Notes under the pieces: generated by a model | Database searches by the model: none | Seen by the model: the letters and a program-made list of their open reading frames with translations, nothing else | What the model was told of the DNA's origin: nothing | Program-made: the position numbers and the translations under genes | Source of the DNA: Tubiluchus corallicola | Lineage: Eukaryota; Priapulida; Priapulimorpha; Priapulimorphida; Tubiluchidae | Direction: 5' to 3' | NCBI GenBank assembly: GCA_030141605.1 | Contig: JAQGDQ010000018.1 | Span: forward strand, 1,275,804-1,339,803 | Length of the DNA: 64,000 nt | Part shown: piece by piece, positions 51,001-63,767 of the stretch | How positions within the stretch are numbered: the stretch's first letter is position 1 | Layout: each line of letters begins with the position of its first letter

Positions 51001-54000
51001 TGAAGACAATCCATGGCCAGTGCTTAGATATGCTAACTGAAAAGCAAGATGTGACGCAATTTACCGTGGAACGGTATTCAGCTATAGTAAAATACAAAAC
51101 TGCACACTACTCATTTCGGCTTCCAGTTGCTCTAGCATTATACTTGGTAAGTAAAAGAATAAATATTTCTGCTGATTTCTTTTTCTGTTTGTGTTTTTTC
51201 TTCCTTTGGAAACTACCATGGGTTGAGTCCTTTCAAATAGTAAATTGAATAAATTTTATGATGTAAGGAAACAGAAGGAATAGAAATGTCAAAAATGTTT
51301 CCAAGACTGCATTTGAGGCTTATCACATTTTTCAGCCATCTTGAACGTTATAAGAGAGCAACACTGTTTTACTAATATCAGGTTACTTCCTTTCGAGTTT
51401 TTAATACTTGCTTAACTAAATAGCTGATAGTTAAACTTTAATTTCTTTAATCATGCAAATGTGAATCTTTAGGCATAATTCTTGCTTTACATAAATGATG
51501 CATATTTATATATATATATGTGTGTATATATATTTAGGCTGACATTAATGATGAATCATCTCATGCTATTGCCGAAAAAATCCTGCTTAAAATGGGACAT
51601 TTTTTCCAAGTGCAGGTAAGTAGTTCTTACTTTAGAATTGTAACTACAGTAGGCACCGGTTAATAGACTCACGGTTAATAGACTCAGTCGCTTAATTCAC
51701 TCAAACGCCTGGAACGGGCCGCTTCTATTCAAATATACATAAAAACTATCAGTAATTGACTCGAGTAACTCCGCATAATTGACTCAATATTTTTTTTCAC
51801 CTACTTAAAATAAGATATTTGTATGTGCCCAAAGAGGCATTCCTACTTTTATGTCATCTTTACTTTCCCTTTGTGCACTATGTATACAGAAACAATCATG
51901 TTAAGTACTGTTTTGTTTGTAAGCAGGTACGTTTATCATGCACTAATATGCTAGTGTAGCTGTTTGCTTTGAATCTGTTACCCGCACGCCCACTGTTACC
52001 CAAGGAATTCCTGGAAGCTAAACATTTAATCACTTGCCTAGCAGTTTCCTTCTGATGCTCTTGTTGCAAATCACGCTTTCAGGCTTAATGAGTTAACAGT
52101 CAAAGATGCAGTTACGACATAATCAGTTGGCATTCCTTGTCACTTACAAGAGTAAACATCGTACAGCAAATAAGAACAATGTAAGTGAACAGATGATTCA
52201 GAACTGTTTTAGTCATGCACAACAACAGATTTTCAACGTTTTTATAATTATGAGAACTTTGTGGGCCAACTTCTTCGTGAGAAAATGAAGCAGCCGACTT
52301 TGAAGGAATTTTTACAAATAAACAGACTTAGAAAAGTCTGTGATTTAGAAAAGTATACTTTTTATTTTATTGCTAATTCACTTATATAAATTAATATTTT
52401 AAGATATTCGTTTCTAAAATTCATTAAAAACCTTTGCAGTGCATAGTAAGCTGATGACTCATACTTCTATACCTGTAATACTACACCCATTTATTAATAG
52501 GTCAGTCGGTTAATTGGGTCAAAACACGATGGTCCCAAAGTGAGTCTATTAAGTAGCACCTACTGTATATAACAATGGTTATAATTAAAGTAGTAGTTAA
52601 TCTGCTTCTTATCTGTAGGTGTGTATTATGTACTTTAACGTAGACCTTACAACTTAACAGTTATTTGGCGTTATCTTTGTGTTATGTGGGATATTCCAGG
52701 ATGACTTTCTAGATTGCTTTGGAGACTCGGTGGTCACTGGCAAAATAGGTACTGACATTGAAGACAACAAATGCAGTTGGATGATTGTTAAGGCACTGGA
52801 ACTATGTAGTGCTGAACAACTACAAATCATCAAGGTGAGTGCGCAAGGCTTAGTGTATGTCTGGATCAGCACCCAATTGCCTAGCATTAGACAGGACTTT
52901 ATTGATTCCTGTGGCATTAAGCGACCTTCCTGATTTTTTGTGCTGATACATTGCATATGTTTATAAAAGTGACTTAATTAGGCATATCTCTGGTAATGTA
53001 CAGGAAAAATATTTTTAGTACCAGATTATACAGAATTTCATGAAGACTAATATACAGTTATACTTGTGTTTGTCACTTGATTAAGTTTCTAATAGTTTAT
53101 GCAATCCAGCAACAGAACTTAAAAAGATTATTTAAGTGTATGTCTGGATCAGCACCCAATTGCCTAGCATTAGACAGGACTTTATTGATTCTTGTGACAT
53201 CAAGAGACCTTCCTCATTTTTTGTGCTGATACATTACATATGTTCGTAAAATTGACTTAATTAGGCATATCTCTGGTAATGTACAAGAAAAGTATTTTTA
53301 GTACGAGATTATACAGGATTTCGTGAAGATTAAGATACAATTATACTTGTGTTTTTCACTAGATTAAATTTCTAATAGTTTATGCAACCCAACAGCAGAA
53401 CCTAGAAAGACTAAGTTTTGAATGACTCCTGTATTGTGATCATCAAGAACGTGATTTTATAATCTTTTCATTTACACCATGCAGCTGAAGCTTTTTCACG
53501 AGCTGATGCCTGTTGCTACTGGTATTATGTACATCAAAATGAACTGTCGATATAGCTGACGTACTGACGTCACTAAGAATTTTCGTTAAGCTGCTACCCC
53601 TGCATGGTTTTTAACATTTTAGTTTCAATATTGGTTGTGACCTGTAACTGGAGTTAGCCCTGAGTACTTAATTTAAAATCAAAGACACACCCTTTGGATA
53701 AACCTTTGTTATGTTGTTTTTTTCTGGCACTTTAATTTTCAATAGTGTCTCTGGCTTTTCTCTATCCTTTGTATGAATTTATGAGCAACTAAACTATTGA
53801 CTTTTTAAGAAAATAATAAAATATGTTTGATTTTGTTAAAATAAATTGCAGAACAATTATGGAAAACATGATGCTACTTGTGCTGCAACAATAAAAACAG
53901 TTTACGATAATCTTGGACTGCAGCAAATCTACAAACAATATGAAAATTCCAGCTATCAGGAGTTGTGCCACATTATTGACACAGAATGTAATAAGCTGCC

Positions 54001-54052
54001 CAAGGATGTATTTTATGACTTTGCCAACAAGATTTATAAAAGGGTCAAATAA
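48092..54052 (+). CDS. FDPS: Farnesyl diphosphate synthase (9 exons)
   Basis: FDPS condenses DMAPP with two IPP to make farnesyl diphosphate for sterols, dolichol, ubiquinone and prenylation. Exons: 48092-48295, 48657-48721, 49472-49544, 49761-49841, 50120-50242, 50994-51146, 51538-51615, 52700-52834, 53852-54052; all phases agree and the ORF ends in TAA. Catalytic features: GKRNRG near the N-terminus, first Asp-rich motif DDIMD followed by [20 protein letters not shown], second motif [22 protein letters not shown], and the basic end KIYKRVK. The start at 48149 ([14 protein letters not shown]) gives 351 residues, the usual cytosolic length. ATG 48092 adds 19 residues resembling a mitochondrial leader. 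Oddity: the residue five positions before DDIMD is Asp ([10 protein letters not shown]), where vertebrate enzymes have Phe. Exon-exon order matches animal FDPS end to end. Confidence 0.95.
49294..49355. mobile_element. Possible DNA-transposon end
   Basis: Read on the minus strand, this begins TACAGTCAAACGTCATTATA, a common type of terminal sequence of TA-targeting (pogo/mariner-like) elements. No partner end was found nearby. It sits in FDPS intron 2. Confidence 0.3.
51647..52565. mobile_element. pogo/Tigger-like DNA transposon, non-autonomous
   Basis: The 919-bp segment starts CAGTAGGCACCGGTTAATAG and ends with CTATTAAGTAGCACCTACTG. The ends are inverted repeats of about 26 bp (GACTCAC closes each) with a few differences. 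TA dinucleotides flank both sides (51645-51646 and 52566-52567), as expected for Tc1/mariner-pogo insertions. Internally, near 52285-52320, a frame reads [12 protein letters not shown], like the KQ-T-L/I--F tail often seen in Tigger-type transposases, so this is probably a deletion derivative. It lies in FDPS intron 7 (51616-52699). Confidence 0.8.
52853..53413. repeat. Two tandem copies of a 283-bp segment
   Basis: GTGTATGTCTGGATCAGCAC begins at 52853 and again at 53136, and the following roughly 280 bp match with scattered substitutions. The duplication starts 18 bp after the donor of FDPS exon 8, so it enlarges intron 8 without copying the exon or its donor. Confidence 0.92.
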
Positions 54053-54579
54053 TCAAAAAGCTAAATGTACTTAATTTTTTGCTAACTTCTTAACAAAAAA
54101 TTACAAGTGACATTAATATCAAATATTAGTGGACTACTGCTAGTAGTATCTTTATAATATGAGACGGTGGTTTGCACTTTAGTTATTGCATTTAGTTTGC
54201 ATTTGCTATCCTCTAGACTCTAATTAGAGATTTACCAAATATTGTACCACCAATGTCATCTTGTTTGTTGTAAACTAAGACTTTTTTTGGCACAGCTAAG
54301 ATGAGCATATCACAAAACTATAGCTAATGCAACTAGAATCTTATTCCAATATCACCCTAGGTGTTAATGCATAATTATGATGTTTGTTGTTGGTAAATTG
54401 TGCTTTAAAATAGCGATAACATGGTAAACTGTGCTCTCGGTGATTCCAACTAATTATATTAAATTTTTTACTGTGATTAATCAAAACAAAAATAGTCTAA
54501 TTAGTTAAAATCACTCTAATGTGAGTGATCTAACTTTGGAAATATACTGAATTTGATTGTCCAGCTATAAGGCTGAACT
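54053..54579. other. FDPS 3' flank
   Basis: This stretch contains the FDPS 3' UTR. No AATAAA hexamer was noticed close to the stop, so the polyadenylation site is unclear. No other feature was recognised. Confidence 0.35.
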
Positions 54580-54599
54580 TTGGATTGGGGAAACTTCAT

Positions 54600-54812
54600 T
54601 ATTGGGGAATAAGTTGGCCTAGTGGTTTAAAGTGTCTGCCTTGCGTTCGTGGTTTGGTGGTTGGGTTTATGAGTTCATGGACCTGTCTAATAATGAAAGC
54701 AGAAGGCCCAATGTTGAAATTTAAACTGCATTCCATTTTTACATTTCCTGTCCTTCAAATTGGCATCTAAATTTATTAAGGGTTTTGTTCTATTAGTAAT
54801 AATAATAATTTT
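54600..54812 (+). mobile_element. tRNA-derived SINE, family 1
   Basis: GTTGGCCTAGTGGTTTAAAG at 54613 resembles a tRNA-type Pol III A box, and GGTTGGGTTTATGAGTTC about 45 bp downstream sits where a degraded B box would be. CTGCCTTGCGTTCG lies between them as in tRNA-like SINE heads. A body of unknown origin follows, and the copy ends in AGTAATAATAATAATTTT, a short simple tail. It is a decayed single copy. Confidence 0.6.
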
Positions 54813-56387
54813 GACATTAAGATTATAATAACTAATTGCGTGATTAAACTAGCGTAATTATAAATTTTTCATATAATTTGCTTCATTCTTCAAGCAAAGA
54901 GAGACTGAAAGGGTTAGCCTATCAATAGTTGACTAAAGAGAATATATAATAAGTATTGAACAATTAGAGTTTTAGACTAATTTGGAAAATGTAGTTTATA
55001 AATTTTCTTATCACATATACAAATAAAATATTGGGTTGAATACTTGTAAACTATTTGTCTATACCTGTGAATTCCTATAGCAGCTGTAACATCCAAGATT
55101 TTGACTCTTAGGCCTTACATTTTTTGTGTACTTTTGTATGTACACATAATGATGTACATGTGACATTCTGGAAGAAAGCTAGATGCATCATGTTTGAATG
55201 AAATGTGTAACATTTAATGGAGAAATATCAGCATTCCTTAACACATTTAATTTAGCAAATACTAAATTGAGCACAAAAACTTTTATGGTAAATTGTTTAG
55301 GATTTAATTTTAAGGCTAGTACAAAATTGATGACCTGCTTTAAGTTACAAATGTGATTTGCAAAACCTTTCCATTCTAGAGTGCATACTCTATCTGTTTA
55401 ATATGACCAGCATATTTGTAATTCAGAGTCAGCCTCTGTGTCATTATAAATGAACGTGACAGCTCAGATTAGAATTTTTCAATTTGAAAACTCATTAAGT
55501 GGGAGCCCTCATTAATTTGCTTGATGTGAAAAATATGGCTATTTTATTATTGTTGTGAAAAATACCTAGTGTTTGTATGATAAATGCCAGTTTTCAGAAT
55601 TTTTATGGTTTGATGTGAATATTAAAGTACTTTATCATGTAGATATGATTTCTTTCCATTCTGTTGAGAGTGCAGTTAAACTGAACTAAAACGTAGTTTT
55701 CGTTCCTGGCATTTGGTTGTTTTTAGAAAGTTTCTTATCAGTCTACTGATTTTATTTAGTAATAATAATTATTAGTAGTAAACCTTTTCTATGAATTATT
55801 TCAATATATGTATTACTGAATATACATTTTAGGTTCAGCTGTTGTATTTTGATGCTAGGTAATTACAATTTTTGACCTTTTGAAAGCAATTTACTGAGCT
55901 GAGTCATTTCTTAAAATTGCCAAAACTGCCATAAAATCAAGTTTATATTATTTTGTATGTATTTCTTACTGTTACTATGAATTAAAAATTTTATTTTTAA
56001 CAATATCATTTATTCTTGTTATTAATTCTTCAGTTGTGTTCTACTCTTGGATACTGCATGTGAAAAATTGCTTGAGATAAATTTGCTGGGTCTTAATTTA
56101 GAACGAAAGTATGCAGCTTTCAGTGGTAAATTAAAATTCTCGGTGTGATACTCAATTACAAAGTTAAACAATGTCCTGTCTAATAAATGTTTTGTTGACC
56201 TTTGAAAAACTAGTTTCATGTGCTTTCATTTGCGTTCTCTTAAGGTTATTTCTCTCATCGAGGGAGGAGGTATATCACTGTGTGGTTAAGATACGTAATC
56301 CATGCTGATTCAGTGTATCATCTGTTTGATAGTGAACTAGAGTTTGGTCCTGCTACAACCATATCAACAATCATTAGGGTTTGTATT

Positions 56388-56520
56388 GTAAGCTTGGTAC
56401 AGCGGCTTACAGTATGCTGGACGCAGTTTAAATAAAAAAGAGAAATTGTGAGTTTGACTCTCCAGCTGAAATCATGATCATCAGCATCGTCAAGGACAAT
56501 AACAACAACAGTAACTACAG
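56388..56520 (+). mobile_element. tRNA-derived SINE, family 2
   Basis: AGCTTGGTACAGCGGCTTAC (A-box-like) is followed by GAGTTTGACTCTCC (B-box-like, close to GGTTCGAATCTC), then CAGCTGAAATCATGATCATC and an ACAATAACAACAACA tail. The head differs from the element at 54600, so two SINE families seem to be present. The copy is full-length in outline but diverged at the B box. Confidence 0.6.
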
Positions 56521-56879
56521 CAGCAATGTGCTTAAGCAATAAAAACGGCTTCATTTAACATAAAGCAACTTTCATTTGAGTCAAAAAGTCCTGTTTTTAT
56601 GTTTGTGCATGCGCAATGAGTTAGCCCGTTTTAACTCATCTACCCTTTGCTCTAATTACGGCATGTGCATCAATTTAATCACTTCTGTCTCTAATCATTT
56701 CCTTTCTCTGACAAGAATATTTTATTGCGGCCCATCTACGTCATAAAAATGCTCATTTAAAACGAATTAATTAGTTGGACGTTTGTTCGACAACACAGTT
56801 TTATGTTTATGGGAATGATATTCTGCAATTCGTACTCGTGGTCAAAGCCTAATTTCTCAAATTTATGTGTATTTAATCT

Positions 56880-57180
56880 GAATCTGGCGACTCGCATATT
56901 GCTGCTCTGATTGCCCGAGACGATCAGTGTGGCGCCTGCAAGTTTTGGCGGGCGTTTCGTATGCTAAAAAAATTAATGGTGGCTGATCCATGCGTGTATT
57001 CGTATGCCTTTTTCTCTATCAGAGATGGAATGTCAGTATTACTGTCTGCTGGTGCCTGAGCGTCACCGTCTCCTCACTATAAAAACGCTTAACTGACATG
57101 CATTCACAATATATGTGTGTGCACGCTATTTGAGCGAGCGGCATTGTAAATGTGCGCTTCATAAAGTCGCATGCATAGAA
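56880..57180. promoter_or_regulatory. CpG-richer non-coding patch with E2F-like site
   Basis: Compared with its surroundings this 300 bp has more CpG and higher GC, and contains TTTTGGCGGGCG at 56943-56954, which resembles an E2F site. No ORF is conserved. It could be a promoter of a gene lying to the right of the window, or a mobile-element relic. Confidence 0.25.
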
Positions 57181-58913
57181 ACTTGAGCTACAAGCGTTAG
57201 ATATAATATTTAATCGCCTATTTATTCAGCCTACTAGGTATTAATGCTGTGACAAGACCTAAGACAAATAAGTTACTAATACCAACCGTGATCTGTTGAG
57301 GCCCTAAAGAAGTCCCAGAGCTGGCTTGTTTACAACCTTACTGAGCGAGAAAAATGTCATGTGCTAGTATAGCAGAGCAAAGACAGTCTCACTTCCTTTT
57401 ACTAATCAAGTTCAGGGCTGCTTGGCAGTTTGACCACTCAGCTGCTCCGCTCGCTGTCAACTACCTCAATCTGTCGTGCTAGATTCTCCCTGAAAATTTC
57501 AATGCTCGTTTGGCTTTATTTGCTGAATCGTTTCACTTTTAGAATTGTTCATGTATGTTAGTTTGATGGCTGATTACTAACCATCAAATGTGTAATAGTC
57601 AAAGGAAGAAATTGTTTTTGAAAACTTGTAACAGAGAGAAGAAATTTAGTATCCCTAGTAGTTTTCAATGGGTGGTGGTCTCATTGCATGGACGCGATTG
57701 AATACCATCAGTTTTGAAAGTTATTGCCAATTGTGTTTTATATTGTGATTTAAAAGTTCTGGGAATATTGGTTATGTATTACATGCAGTCTGCTCTGAAG
57801 TCAAATTCGCTCTGTCGGCGAAACGTGCGGTAGTCAGTTATAGTTTAGTTTTGTTCTCGTATGTAGTAAAGTATTTTAAGTTATTTACTAATATGAGGAG
57901 GTTATCCCCATATCTACAAATTTTGAGGTGTAAGTTTGCACCATCCATGCAATTTTTTGCTATGCTGTGTTGAATATAAGGCTTGAGAATAGCAATGTCT
58001 CCTATTTCGTGAAGAAAATAAGTATTTCGTGTAGAAAAATGCAATGAATTGCAAAATAACGTATCTTCGACCAGATAACGCTGACTAGCTAGCCAAGGTC
58101 ACATGATTAGGCAATGTGCTGACAATAATGATTCGACAGCTAATGCCATAGCGTTCATAGCTGCAGTCCCCCGGATTCGGGCAAACACATGATGAAAAAA
58201 AAAGAAAATTCATAAAGGAAATCTCTAAATTTCCCCATGTCGCCAAATGAAGTGCCCAAAATCCGGGCATTTTTTGATCATGGGCTGGGATGAGGCAATT
58301 CCCGATTCGAAGTTGGCCCTGAATTTTTCGAGCAAAAGTGGTTCAATCCACGCAGAAAAATCGGCCCTCCTCATATGGTCCGTACACCTATGGCTAATGC
58401 AATGCATTAGCTTGTGAGATTTTGTTCCACATTTCTATAAATTCAATTTAAATTTTATAAAACGTGTTTATTTTATTTTTTACAATCAGTGCATACCGCG
58501 GATAATTTCACTGGATAAAATAAAATGGAAAGCGTAGCAAACTGTGACTTATAACTGTCATAATTTCAAGGGTGATTTGCAAAACGTCGATCTTCAATTG
58601 ATTTTTCATTCTTTCATAAAGATTTATCGCAAATTTCAAAACATAAGCAAACAAACTCCAAGTGATCTCCTAAAAACTATGAAGTACATATAATCTATCC
58701 AGCCTCACTGTTTTCATAATAACAAAAAAATTTAAAATTTCTGAAAAGCAGTTTTCACTTGGATATGACACTTAATTTACAGGTAAGCTCCTCATATGGT
58801 ACACTTAAATAGTTCTTTTTCAAACGTACACCGTATGCGTGATTCACACGCATAAACTATGTGTATTATAATGCTTATGCATTCTAGCTATTATAAAAAA
58901 ATTAGTAGCCAAG
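57181..58913. other. Intergenic, nothing recognised
   Basis: Minus-strand frames at 57838-58407 form a chain of short open segments (for example CPDFGHFIWRHGEI, then MDGANLHLKICRYGDN), but stops interrupt them and no family is recognised. They may be remnants of a mobile element. Otherwise nothing is supported. Confidence 0.35.
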
Positions 58914-59385
58914 TTTTACAGTTTTTGAGTTATAAGTGACCTTTGACTTTAAATCACTCGTTCAAGGTCATAGATCACGTACTCTGAAATCTGCTCCCTC
59001 GTCGCTAATACATGTTACATAAATTTTGTTGTCCAGCTCTAATTTTTACAGTTCTTGAGTTGTAAATGCCTTTGACCTTCAAGTATTATTCAAGGTCACC
59101 GATCTTCTCTCTGTCCCCAATCTGTTTATATAAGTTACCCAAGTTTGATTGTCCATTTCTTTACTCTTAACTTTTATGTTGTAAATAATCTTTGACCTTG
59201 AGTCAACCATTCAATATCACTGATTACTTCACTAAGATCAGTCTCCATTCGCTAATACAACTTACACAAGTTTCCTTGACCAACTTCTTATAGTTTTTTA
59301 GTTGTGAATGTTACAGTCTTTTAGTTGTAGACCTCAAATCATCCGGTCAAGGAAACAACCTTTTCAGCAAACACTTCAGTAAAAT
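58914..59385. repeat. Degenerate ~124-bp tandem repeat with TCAAGGTCA half-sites
   Basis: About 3.5 units: starts near 58914, 59040, 59161 and 59286. Each has a TTTTACAG..TT.TTGAGTTGTAA-like start, a TTTGACCTT-like word and, 15-20 bp later, TCAAGGTCA or a decayed form (58962-58970, 59090-59098, then TCAATATCA). Units end with CGCTAATACA..TTACA.AAGTTT-like sequence. Divergence between units is high. Confidence 0.75.
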
Positions 59386-61792
59386 GTCTCTCACTTTCTG
59401 TAAATACCTAAAAAGTTTTGTTACCTAATTGAGCACGGTTTCTGAGTTGTGATCCTATTTCCTGTTAAGTGGACTCGTAGCACTTCTGAGGAGCCTAGAC
59501 TAAAAATTAGGAGCATATATAAACGTTGAATTATTTTCGGAAGAGCTAATTTACTTAATTTACAAACAATTGCGACCTTGCTAGCTAAAACGCAGTTATC
59601 AAAGTGTGCAGTTATGAAGCTCTGTGCTTTATATGCAGTGCAAAACTTTCAATTTGTAATGGTTTTCCTGCTGATATAGCTGAAAAGACCTCCTTTCGTT
59701 GTAATAATGACTAATTCGTAAAAGATATGAAAGATATTATTTCAAAGCTTGATCTAGTCCTGTTAATAATTTAGAAAGTAATAACGAAATCCCCAAAGAT
59801 TTTCAGTCTATACTTATGTGTGGTGTTTTTTATATCACTTAGCTAATCGAACAAAATTTGTCATTTTAATATTTATCTTTCACAAGTTTAACATTAATAG
59901 TACGTGTACATTTTCATAAATTATAGCATTACTTTAATATTAACGTTCAGCTGAAACTTTGCCCGTTTTACGTGTGAACTGAGTTAATTTTGGATTTGGG
60001 ATCACTCTTCCATCTGAAAGGGTAATGAGGTTGCAGGCGCTTAATACGCGAGCCCCGATGTAACAAGCCGGAAGGCAAAGCATTGGGTTACTCGCTTATT
60101 GAGTTTTCCTGCCCAAGTGCCTAGATACATCCGTTAAACTTAAACACCGTTTATTGTTGCCATGCAATTTTGTGAATATGTTATTTAGAACGCCATTTAG
60201 CGTTACTACAGATTCGGTTTTAGGCCTATCACAACCGCGGAGTAACTCTATTGCGACGTCACAACATAAAAAGTATTACGTGAACGAGAACGAGACCGGT
60301 TTCACTGCGGAAGCAATCTATTTATAAAGTTTCGTCGCAGGCGAGTAGCCCAAAAAGATAACGTGCAGCAATTACAAAAAAGAACAAAAATACAGTTCCT
60401 GTAAAAAACTAAACAAGCTATTATAGCAGTAAATGAAAACAGCTATAAAATAAAACAAAAGAATGCACACCAAAATTTTTTAGAACAATGCCAGATCAAG
60501 TTGACATATTTGTAAGTGTTATATGTATTGTATGTCAAACACAATATAGCATCTAACTCCAACTATATTAAGTGGAAATAGAATGTTCTTATGAAAACTT
60601 CTAACGTTTCTAGTTTATTGCAAAGTTATAACTGCATGGCTGCCTTTCTGTAAAATGGCTCAATTACCTGTCGCTATGCTAAAAAATAATACGGCAAACA
60701 AGTTATTTATTTGCGACCATCGCGCCTTGCGCCATAATTCTGATGATATACGGCCTGATTAGAGAAGACTTTACTGCAGAATAACTTTATTGTTCTCTCC
60801 CAGCTTGCAAGAATGCTGACGTATATTTGGAAATATGGTGGCAAATATATGAGGCTGTTCCCATTACAGGACACGCAAGATTATTATCAGCATCAATTGC
60901 GCGACAAGGAGCAACATTAAATGTGAAAAAATACTCCTGACATTTATTTCTTCATCCAGAAATTCGACCGCTGCTTTCGGCTAGGTCAGGATAACTAATG
61001 CGGCGTAATATTTCTTTTGCGAATTCTTAATTAAAGCAGTAGAGTAGTTTAGACATCTTGCGTTTCTGCTTTACAATTCGTTCGCACCCTAGAGTTAATA
61101 ACTGAATTCTGATAATTGCAAATTAATGTTAATAGAAAAATATCAGGCTAATTATAAGATTCGTAGGTTTAAGCTACTGAGCGATCCGAATTTTGTGGCT
61201 ATTCAATTTCGCACAATTGTATATCAGTTATTTGCATTGTATATCAATCTTTCCAGATGATTTATCATTTATACATCTATTAATTTGACCTATTTTATAA
61301 CCAGCTTGGTTACAGGTATTACAAATGTATTAAGACTTTAAAGGGCTTTAAATTAGGTGATGCGATAATACTAAGATCTTTATGTCCATTTACAATTTGT
61401 AGCGGTTGGCTATTAATGGTATAATATTATGCACAATCAGCAGTAGGTCTTATTCTTAGAGTTGCATATTAAACTGATTTTTGGTACATACAAGTATGCC
61501 CAGACCCCAGAGCCTGCTCTCCCGCTTCCACGGGTAGGCTTGGTATTGCAGTACTTCTAGAATCGGCCCACTCCCTCGGGTAGAATAATTAAATCAAAAG
61601 ATATTTGTATTAAATTAGACGTATGTAATAAAAATGATAAATTTCGCTAAAGAATCTACCACAAGTAGTAGTAGCTTTTTGCTTGTAATTAACTACTGGT
61701 AGGTTGATGGTTGCCAGGATGAAATGATGCTAAAAGTTTTTTATGTCAAACACAACATCAAAGGACAAAAAAGTGAAAAAACCCTTTACTCA
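59386..61792. other. Intergenic, nothing recognised
   Basis: No conserved coding sequence, RNA gene or clear repeat was identified. A GC-richer patch at 61495-61585 (GCCTGCTCTCCCGCTTCCAC and nearby) stands out from the AT-rich background but matched no small RNA I know. Confidence 0.35.
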
Positions 61793-62044
61793 CATAAAGC
61801 TAAAAAGATTTGTCTTGAAATTTTGTATTACCGACATACTGTCGTATTGCGCATAAAGCTTGTATTAGCAGCAATACTAAAACTTAAAATTTAAATCCCC
61901 GGGAAGACCGCTAGGTGCAGACATTTTGACGACAGGTCATCCGAAATAAGTTTAAATGACGTTTCCTGAAGTTTGAAAAAATAATCAAAGCATTCATGTC
62001 GCACACTTCACTAAAAAAGCAAAAGTATAAATTACTTCATCTTG
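61793..62044. repeat. Dispersed repeat, copy B
   Basis: Collinear with copy A at 35236-35480 (GTCTTGAAATTTT, CATACTGTC, TTGTATTAGCAGCAATACT, AATCAAAGCATTCATGTCGC, ACACTTCACTA). The shared sequence ends near CTTG in both. It is intergenic here, but intronic in copy A. Confidence 0.65.
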
Positions 62045-63765
62045 TCAATAAGATTTTAATCTACAGTCACTAAACTTTTTCAATAAAATTATGTTTCTGA
62101 AATCACAGTACCAAAAAATACGGAAACTAAAAAAGTTAAAATATCGTAATATGTTTTTGGTGAGTCGATGACGCACACTGGGAAGGTGAGTCACTGATGT
62201 TCCGACCATTTGGCCCGAACATTTTAAATTACTAAGCATTTTCTTTTCTACTAACGTAATCTTTTCAAACAGGCAAACATAATGCAAAGTACTATAACTT
62301 TGTGTGGAAAGTTACAACAGGACGTACTTTACAACTGCCTATTCTTCCCATTTTACGACATTCTAAAACAAATACGACACATTAATCTAAATGATGGTTT
62401 ATCTCATAAAATAATATTTGGCCGACTTACCACATTACTTCACTGCATAAGATATGAAGTAATTTGATTCTTTTTTATTTATTTTGCACTGAAACAGTTT
62501 GCTGAAAAGTAGTAAAATTAACAACGAATTAATTTGGTACATTTTTAAATTCGATGTGTCACTTGCAATTATATGCAAAACACGCAACTTTTCAGTGTTG
62601 TGTATTTTGAGATACGTTTGTGTTTTTGCGACGTTTTTCACATTTGGTTTTTATTGTTTAGCGTTTTAGCGATTCTCTTTTAAATCATATGATTCATTTC
62701 CAAAAATAGCCTGCCTTGTCCCTAAAAGGTATAATACACGATGTTGTGCTGAAATGCTGAGTTAATTTTTATTTGCTATAATGGGATATTTTTTTACTCT
62801 TCTCATTCTTGACCCGTAAATTTTTTTGGTTTGTATATAGATGTATATTCGTGAGGGTTGACAAGATATGCACGATCGCAGTAAAACACTAATTCAGTTT
62901 CGGAATTATTTTCCCATTATCTATTATAAACTTGAAACGTGTAGGAAAAATTCCCTTTAATGTCGTATCAGTTTTACGTGTGCAGTGCTTTAAACAGAGT
63001 TATATCCTCTTAGTTAGTCATAAACACGTGGAAATATTTTGCAGAAAATTACAATAAGCTTCTTTAAAAGAAGATGTGCCGCGATACGACAAGGCTAGCA
63101 TCTTTTGCACATGAATAATACATGTGAATAAAAGGATTTTAGGATTTTCTCAAAATATGTTTTCAGGTTATGATCAGCTCAGTCTTATATGGCGGCAAGA
63201 GGATTTTTATGAACGCAATATCATTACCCATGTTGACAGATAGTAACTGTGTAACGTTATCGAGAAGTTTTAAACCGCAGACAGAAATATTTTCTGTGTT
63301 TTAATTGTTTTAACCCAAAGCTCAGTTCTCCAAATCGAGCGAAAATGTAGTTTTGATAAGAATTGTAGAGTATTTATATAAAACTAGACGCATGTTCGTG
63401 AAATTTTGACCGTCTAGTTTCTCATTTTAAATTTTGCGAGTCGTCTATTTTCAGGACAGTGTTGTTGAATCAGATTTGATTAATTGGATGTTCTTTAGAT
63501 TTAGACCTATGCTGTACGTATAACCTGTATTTGGCGTGATAAAATCACCTTAAATTTTATCGTGAATACAGCTGTTGTAAGAATTCACATTTTTTTACTC
63601 ATTAAATTTAGATTTTTATTTTAGTTAAATTGTTACCCTTTAAATTTATTTCTGCACATTTATGCTATTTTTTATTTTATTTGTGCCATTTTTTGCGCAT
63701 TTACTTTTGGAATGCGTTTATGAAATTAATATAAATAGCCAAACCCCACAAAAAGAATTTTGTGC
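62045..63765. other. Intergenic, nothing recognised
   Basis: AT-rich sequence without a recognisable exon, RNA gene or transposon end. Confidence 0.35.
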
Positions 63766-63767
63766 AC

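Noticed and set aside
61495-61585. GC-richer patch as a spliceosomal or other small RNA gene
   Set aside because: It does not match the conserved starts or internal motifs of U1, U2, U4, U5 or U6, and no Pol III promoter was evident.
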